Source: Ministeria vibrans ATCC 50519 (taxonomy: Eukaryota; Opisthokonta; Filasterea). From it: a DNA stretch of 26,106 bases. The notes under the pieces are model-generated. The model was given only the letters and a program-made list of their open reading frames with translations. It ran no database searches and was not told where the DNA came from. The DNA lies in the NCBI GenBank assembly GCA_943704425.1, contig CALSCP010001344.1, forward strand, positions 9,424-35,529, in the 5' to 3' direction. The position numbers were made by a program, and so were the translations under genes. This document shows positions 20,656-26,106 of this stretch, piece by piece (within the stretch, counting starts at the first letter, position 1; the number at the start of each line of letters is the position of its first letter).

Positions 20656-21232
20656 CTACGTCCCCTTCTTGCGCCGAATCACCTCGAAGGCGCTGTACTC
20701 GAGCGTGTCAACATCACGTTCGTTGCGAAACTCTGCACGGTCTATTCTGCTGGCGGGAGAACCCGTATGGCGCAGCCAGTGCTTGAGACGCGCCAGACTG
20801 TCACAGTCGCCTTGAGCGACGCCAAGGACAGAGCCCGACGGGAGATTCTTGCACCAGCCTACGAGGGAGAGCGACTCGGCTTGGCGTGCCGTATTGACGC
20901 GGAAGAAGACCCCCTGGACCTGAACAGAGAAAGAGAGAGAGAAAAGGAGAGGAGTGAGAGGAGTGAGAGCGAGTCAGCGACACTCAATTGATACATTAGT
21001 ATTACTACTATGAGAAGAAGACATATTCACTGACCTTTCCAAAAATCTCAAAATCAACTGAACACAGCCGCATTGGACAGTCGGCGTCGGAAGCACAGCG
21101 TGCAACACTAAGCTGGGGGTCGACAGAGGCTGGTTGCTGAGTGAACAGGCGGGCGGCGAGGAGGAGAGTGCCAGCAAAGACAATCGACACCAAGACTTTC
21201 TTTCTCCACGACCAGTCCGTCCTCTCTCCCAT
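20656..21232 (-). CDS. Membrane-anchored acylphosphatase
   Basis: Two exons (- strand 21232-21035 and 20919-20656) separated by a 115-nt intron give 153 aa. The C-terminal 95 residues are a complete acylphosphatase: FEIFGKVQGVFFR with catalytic Arg73, LVGWCKN with catalytic Asn91, GSVLGVAQGD, LKHWLRHTGSPASRIDRAEF and LEYSAFEVIRRK. These enzymes hydrolyse acyl phosphates such as 1,3-bisphosphoglycerate. The splice site falls inside the active-site loop (GK|VQGVFFR). Unlike the usual free 90-100 aa enzyme, there is an N-terminal extension with basic residues (WRKK) followed by an 18-residue hydrophobic stretch (13-30), a likely signal anchor, and a CASDADCPMRLC cysteine cluster before the domain. 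Divergent from the gene at 21362 by 129 bp. Confidence 0.94.
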
Positions 21233-21361
21233 GCACTACAAAGACCAAACGGAAGAGTCCAGTCTTTTTACAGAAAGAGGCTACTCAGCGACCGACAAAA
21301 GATGAAAAGATGATTCATTTTTTTCATATTCAAACTTCATTCAAACAAACAATAATTTGAA
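21233..21361. promoter_or_regulatory. 129-bp bidirectional promoter region
   Basis: AT-rich sequence lies between divergent ATGs of the acylphosphatase gene (-) and the unrecognised gene (+). Both promoters must be here or overlap the neighbouring 5' exons. No specific element is recognised. Confidence 0.4.
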
Positions 21362-22962
21362 ATGAACGGTCCTGCTCGTGTGGAAACACGGACTGCAGCA
21401 CGATATGCACGGGAGGGAGCCTACTCGTGGGAGAACGAGTACCATCGACGCGTTGGGCAACGCTCGGCGGGATTCGCTTCGGTGCCATGGCAACCGTATG
21501 TGCCGCTCGGTGCGCCTCCCGAGCTCGACACCAGCCAGCTGGTGATGCGCTCACTGGGTCGGCGACCCGTTGTCAAAGCGGCGGTGGCGCACGCAGACCG
21601 CACTGCCTTTCAGAAGGCACTTCTTCGCGACCCACCGCCACCTCGTCCTGTCACGCCCGAAAGCAGCGAAGCCGACCGACCACGCACGCTGGGGCAAGAC
21701 GACAGCAACCGTGGGCGTGAACGTCGTCGACTCGAAGACAATGGCTACGAGAGACTACGCGAGGGCATCAAGGAGGCAGACCGACGCACTCGACGGGTGA
21801 CCACTGCTGGCGTGCCATTGCACCGGCTCACGGCGATGCTCTCGCGCGAGCCAGGCATCGGCGAACGCTTCAACGAGACACGCTACGCTGCCGACTCGAC
21901 AGCGCGCATGCGTGCAGCAGCCACACAAGACGCCAGAGAACGAGGGGCAGCGCTGGAGAGCCGCGACGGAAGGCAGGCACCAAGCGAAGCCACGACTCCC
22001 TCGTCGACCATGTACATCACAGGCACCACCGCATCGTCATCCTCGTTTGCCCAGCCACGTCCACTCGCTATATCGCACGCACAAGCGCTCGACGCCACAG
22101 CGCGCGTTGGTGCATTCGTCCAAGCGCGCTCCACGCCAACCACAAAGGAAGCCACAACACTACCACCACCACAACGCCAAACAGACCCCTCCAATCGCGT
22201 TCAATCACTTCGCTACGGATTCGACCGCGTTGCTCAGTCCAGTCGCTCCCACATCGACACTCTTCTCACGGCACGCCATCAAAACCGCATTGCGCATTGG
22301 GAGACCACTCAGAGTGCGCTCGACACTGTGTGTGTGGCAAAACGGGTTTCGGCGGATTCGCAGAGTGATCTTTCGAACATCAGACGCACTGCCCAGTCGC
22401 TGAGACAAAGCCAGCTTAACAGAGAAACAAAGTAAACGGAATTTCTGGGTGAGACTGATTGAAATGATTGTGTCGTTTTGTGATGCAGAAAGAAAAAAGT
22501 TTACGACTGGTATTTCATCCTGATGGAATATGTCAATCAAGAGCGAAAGAAACGCAAACTGTCAACGGCAGAAGAAGTGCTCATTCGAAAGGTACAGAGC
22601 CAACTATAGCAAGTGTGACAGATTTTGAGAGTGAGAAGAGAGAGAGAGAGAAAAGAAGAGAAAGACATTTGGAGTGAGAGAAAAGGAGAGAATCAAGTAC
22701 CCAAGGAGAGAAGAATTATTGTGACTTGCACCACTAATGTCACTCTCTTTCTCTGTGCAACGTGTTTTAGCTGCGTCGGGAAGCAGCAAAAGGCACAGTG
22801 CTGACGGAAGACACACTGAGCACACACATCAAGGGACTGGGAGTGACGGGTGAAGGAGAGTCCGCGCGTGCCCTCATTGAGTTCATTGCACTCCATATTC
22901 TGTCCAATGAGCACTTTTTGTCCAGCGACACACTTCCAAAATGGTTCAGAGCACGGCAATGA
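21362..22962 (+). CDS. Unrecognised Arg/Ala-rich protein
   Basis: Three exons (21362-22431, 22489-22591, 22771-22962) join to 454 aa; the donor GTAAAC at 22432 overlaps the stop codon of the first frame, so splicing removes the stop and adds 97 residues. I do not recognise the family. Visible: an aromatic N-terminal motif (SWENEYHRRVGQRSAGFA then PWQPYVPLG), a highly charged Arg-rich region with predicted helix (about 115-160), a low-complexity Thr/Ser/Pro middle (about 210-280), and a helical C-terminus with VYDWYFILMEYVNQERKKRK and FIALHILSNEHFL. The Arg/Gln-rich helices would fit a cytoskeletal or RNA-associated protein, but that is a guess. A frameshifted copy of its N-terminal motif lies at 19533-19600. 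Confidence 0.8.
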
Positions 22963-23025
22963 CCAATGATATGATAAAAAGGAAAAAAGCTGTGTGTTTT
23001 CTTGAGATACAAAAAAAGGAGAGAG

Positions 23026-23154
<129 letters not shown>

Positions 23155-23215
23155 AAACAAAGTGATAGAGAGATAAACAAAGTGATAGAGAGAGAAACAA
23201 AGTGATAGAGAGAGA
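23155..23215. repeat. 20-bp minisatellite, 3 units, same core as at 15.8 kb
   Basis: Three units with core AACAAAGTGATAG and a period of 20 bp, directly following a (GA)n tract. The core is identical to that of the 8-unit array in the TPR intron. Confidence 0.93.
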
Positions 23216-23220
23216 AGATT

Positions 23221-24022
23221 TCAAAAATTGAAGAGGATCGGTAAGATGGCTGTGCGTACAGTCGATCTAAAGATGGTTGCGCCAAAGAGAGGAGAGCGCT
23301 GGGCGATGCGAAGGTACTCTGCGACGGCCTCGCGACGACGCTGGCCACGCAGACTGTAGTAGACGGGCGGCAGACGTGCCTCCCAGTACCCGTCTCGATA
23401 GGTGCTGAGCATGCGTGCGGGCATAAACCCGACAATTGATTCTCGTCTAAGTCGAGGAGGTGCGTAGGTATGAGAGGGGGAGATATTTTATTCGTTTGCC
23501 TTACTGAAAACGATCGCGTCTAAGACACTTTGGGAAGTCACCGTCGCAGATTTGCAAGAAGAGCGCCGCAAGACGCACAAGACAGTACTCGTCCAGCAAA
23601 TATACTCCGCTCACAACCATATTCATCACCTGAAGACAAAAGCAATAATGTAAAACAGCGGCTCACACACCCTTTATCATATTATTCGCATAAGCATTTC
23701 GTATTTACCTGAAGCCAGTAGAGCGTTTTGGCGGCGTCGTCGGGCAACTGCATGTCAGGAAGAAACAGGCGCACCTTCATGGTCATAGTAATGCTTCCAA
23801 ACAACCCTTGGTCGCGCAGTGTTTGGTCCAGCTCAACCCAAGTGTCTACAGAGAACGGCTTCCTCCATCAACTTTTCTCTCTTTCTATCGCTTTGCTCTT
23901 TCTCCTTCCCCCCTCTCTCTATGCGTATGCTTACCATAACCCTCAAATTGAGGAATGGCAAGTCCGAAGAATTCAACACAGTGTGCTTTCACTTTGAAAC
24001 ACTCTGTGAGTGTTTGTTCCAT
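23221..24022 (-). CDS. FERM-domain fragment protein (partial F1 plus F2)
   Basis: Four exons (- strand 24022-23935, 23845-23709, 23629-23505, 23446-23221) join in phase to 191 aa. The sequence follows FERM order as in talin and MyTH4-FERM proteins: VEFFGLAIPQFEG and WVELDQTLRDQGLFG end the F1 lobe, then MKVRLFLPD and AAKTLYWLQVMNMVVSGVY start F2, with LAALFLQICDGDF, GFMPARMLSTYRDGYWE and AVAEYLRIAQRSPLFGATIF at the end of F2. FERM domains bind phosphoinositides and membrane-protein tails. The first half of F1 and the whole F3 lobe are missing: the stop is followed by microsatellite, and only 138 bp, mostly GA repeat, separate the ATG from SmD1. An undetected 5' exon is possible because an acceptor-like GCGTAG precedes the ATG. 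It may be a decaying or specialised short gene. Confidence 0.78.
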
Positions 24023-24075
24023 CAGTGCCTACGCAACCAAACACATCCTCTTTTGTCAATCGCTCGAGTTTCGTC

Positions 24076-24078
<3 letters not shown>

Positions 24079-24110
<32 letters not shown>

Positions 24111-24134
24111 GGAGGGAGAGAGAGAGAGAGAGAA
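24079..24134. repeat. (GA)n microsatellite between SmD1 and FERM genes
   Basis: About 55 bp of GA with a GGAGGGAGG interruption, lying between the SmD1 stop and the FERM gene ATG (both - strand). Confidence 0.95.
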
Positions 24135-24160
24135 AGGGTATAATTCGAATGGGGAGTGTG

Positions 24161-25376
24161 TTAGCGCCCGCGACCACCACGGGAGCCACCGCGACCACCG
24201 CCACCACGGCCGCCTCGGGGCCCACCACGCCCACGCCCACGCATGCTGCCACCGCCCATGGTTGCAGCTGAGAGAAAGAGAAGGGAGGGGATGAGTCTCT
24301 CTTTTTAAGCAGGGGAGCAGGGGAATGGTGTGCTTGTGAGTGGTCACGTTACGCGGGTACAACAAAAAGAAAAAAGAAAAAATATTAAGAGAGAAGGTAG
24401 ACGAGTGACTTCGTGCGTTGAGTGAGTCATGAAACACACTTCGAATTATTTTGATTCGAAAACTTCTTTGTGGCGGGGTTGACATACTTTCTGCCTTCTT
24501 TTGCTTTGTCTTGGGTGTGTCATCGACAAGAAGTGTGTCGAGCGGAAGTGGTTCGGGCAAAAGAATATATCTAGAATTAATAGGAATGAGTTTAAGATTC
24601 ATCTATTGATCGATCGCCTACCTGATATTATTGCCACGGACACTGAGTGTGTCCAGAGGCGTCACGTCGCCGCTCTTGGCCTTGAGCTTGACTGCTTTTA
24701 AGTGGGTGTTCATTGCCTGAAGGAAAAGAGACGACAAGTCAGACAACATATGACATTCGTAAATATACACCAACTCTGGGTGTGCATTGCCAAGTGCTCT
24801 CTCAACGCATGCCTCAGGGCGGTGTAGATATAAACAGGTCTTGAGGCGAGAGGTTCAACGTAACAATATGACATTTTGCAAATGATTCAACAAACACCGA
24901 GATGAGAGCAAGCGAGAGAGAATTCTGCGCGGTGGCGAGCATGGCGGCGCATCACAGCGCGGAGGTAAGCGTTTGATCGGGATTTGACGGCGATTCTGAC
25001 CAGGAGAGAGCAAATCAGGAAACGAGAAAAAAAAAGTAAGACTAACGAGAGAGAGACTGAATGAAAGCGCACACAGAGGCACGGAACAGAGCAATAGCAA
25101 GGCATCGCGCGCGATGGAGGGGGAGAGACAGGCAGAGGCGGACGGGAAAGCGGACCGTTTGGACGACGTTAAAAAAAAAGACATCAGAACGAAAAAAGCT
25201 CTGATGGAAACGCTGAGAAAGCCTGAGAGCGTTCTGACGACGGTGCGAAGAGTAGGGGCAGGGCGGAGGGGTACCTGGTCGACGCCTACGATGGTTCCGT
25301 GTACAGACTGTCCGTTTTTCAGTTCAATAGTGACTGTTTCGCCCGTCAGCTTCATCAAAAAGCGGTTCAACTTCAT
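24161..25376 (-). CDS. Small nuclear ribonucleoprotein SmD1
   Basis: Four exons (- strand 25376-25275, 24716-24622, 24570-24488, 24267-24161) join to 128 aa (about 119 in animals). SmD1 is part of the heptameric Sm ring on U1, U2, U4 and U5 snRNAs. It starts [20 protein letters not shown], with Sm1 completed by [24 protein letters not shown]; Sm2 is [30 protein letters not shown] follows. The tail is an RG-rich run ([22 protein letters not shown]), the usual symmetric dimethyl-arginine and SMN-binding tail. The ATG was chosen by family similarity; an in-frame upstream GTG extension is not conserved, and an acceptor-like CCCTACAG eight bases before the ATG hints at a 5' UTR intron. Intron 1 is 558 nt, long for this window, with no coding signal. 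Confidence 0.96.
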
Positions 25377-25680
25377 GTCTGTGTCTGTAGGGCCGTTGCA
25401 AGTGGGTGTGGAGAGAGAGTCGCTCACAGGTGCTATTAAAATTATTAATAATTACGACGAGTTTAAAGATCACTTTTAGTACTCATTCAGACGCCAGTGC
25501 AACCCGCTCTTCGCAGTCAGCACTCTTGTGTCGCTGTTTATTAAGGGACTGGCGAAAGTGAGGATCTTCAAGTGCGTTTCATGAGCTGTGCGATTTGTTT
25601 TTGATCTGAAAATGTTCACATTCGCATTAGAACCAACTGGACACTCTGCCGCGACTGGTGTCAAGTGTCTGTACTACCAG
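25377..25680 (+). other. SmD1 upstream region and possible first exon of the next gene
   Basis: About 300 bp hold the SmD1 promoter (-) and probably the start of a rightward gene. An ATG at 25612 opens 23 codons (MFTFALEPTGHSAATGV...) that end exactly at a donor CAG|GTAGGTG at 25681. The same donor sequence starts the intron of the WD40-ROCO-caspase gene. The exon itself is not clearly similar to the other locus, so it is only a candidate. Confidence 0.3.
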
Positions 25681-26106
25681 GTAGGTGTTGGGGTGCGCTA
25701 GGAACGACGATACAGCGCGTTTCGTTGTGTTTGGGAGAACCTTCAAAAATTTGAAGGAATCGACTCGTTTGCGTACTATGCGCCTTTGGCCCATCGCATG
25801 GAGCAGGGGTGTGTGTGTTTGTTGGAGCAAGGTGGCAGTGTGCTTTGGTGTCGAATTTGTGTTGTGTGTTGAGTTGTACGGACGAAAGTGTTTTCGGTCG
25901 AGTCGAACTGGAATTAATTCTAGAAGACGATATTGTGGTGAGGGACAGCCCATATGGCATGGTTGGGTTACAGTGTGGGTGTCTGTTGGTGGTGGGGCAT
26001 GGGTGAGAGTGTGTTTGTTATTATTAGTTTTGGTTTGTTTGTCATTCAGTGGATAAAATATGGCCAAAACAGAACACTCTTCTTCTTGTCGCTGTAGAGA
26101 GTGGGA
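25681..26106 (+). repeat. Inverted second copy of the WD40-ROCO-caspase 5' intron
   Basis: Reading rightward this stretch follows 7040 down to 6601 on the - strand: donor GTAGGTGTT, a diverged part with shared islands (AAATTTTGAAGG-like, GTCGA), then near identity from 25891 to the window edge against 6812-6601 (e.g. TTTTCGGTCGAGTCGAACTG, CAGCCCATATGGCATGGTTG, AAATATGGCCAAAACAGAAC). I estimate only a handful of differences in about 213 bp. The copy is cut by the window edge, so the repeat may continue. Confidence 0.9.

Noticed and set aside
20632-20991. 119-codon + strand frame
   Set aside because: Antisense to the acylphosphatase exon 2, whose catalytic motifs are intact on the other strand.
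25377-25427. N-terminal extension of SmD1 starting at a GTG
   Set aside because: SmD1 orthologues start at MKL; the extension has no ATG and spans an acceptor-like site, so it is probably 5' UTR.

Overview
The window is nuclear DNA from an intron-rich, compact-genome eukaryote, most likely a free-living unicellular protist. The evidence is spliceosomal genes with short GT-AG introns (48 to about 560 nt), eukaryote-only proteins (proteasome ATPase Rpt2, kinesin, SmD1, an AP-5 sigma-like subunit, a FERM protein), gene spacing often below 150 bp, and no operons. I cannot name the lineage from sequence alone. Most genes were rebuilt here by joining exons where splice sites, reading phase and family similarity agree; coordinates span start codon to stop codon with introns inside. 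Small boundary errors (1-2 nt) are possible.

Layout, left to right. 1-193 (-): start of a gene with an N-myristoylation signal, running off the left edge. 578-1615 (+): TatD-type metal-dependent DNase. 1722-6493 (-): an 11-exon gene for a protein of about 1365 aa combining a WD40 propeller, a Roc GTPase, a COR domain and a C-terminal caspase-like protease; this is the standout locus. 6494-7040: its probable 5' intron, which recurs in inverted orientation at the right edge. 7505-9585 (+): proteasome ATPase Rpt2, with an exon that holds only the ATG. 9979-12885 (+): single-exon ankyrin-repeat/MYND protein. 12886-14516: gene-poor stretch with several kinds of short repeats. 14517-15054 (+): CENP-V/GFA-type zinc protein. 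15086-16760 (-): TPR protein with a large GA microsatellite in an intron. 16879-19489 (+): kinesin. 19533-19600: frameshifted copy of part of a gene lying 1.9 kb away. 19949-20545 (+): AP-5 sigma-like subunit. 20656-21232 (-): membrane-anchored acylphosphatase. 21362-22962 (+): unrecognised protein. 23221-24022 (-): FERM fragment protein. 24161-25376 (-): SmD1. 25681-26106: second copy of the 6.6-7.0 kb intron region, possibly leading into a paralogue of the WD40-ROCO-caspase gene outside the window.

The genes do not form one pathway. They are a normal mix of housekeeping functions (proteolysis, splicing, trafficking, motility) surrounding one unusual STAND/ROCO-like signalling protein that could link a WD40 sensor and a GTPase switch to a suicide-type protease. 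The exon structure (six WD40 exons of the same length and phase) and the inverted copy of its 5' region suggest the gene belongs to a recently duplicating family.
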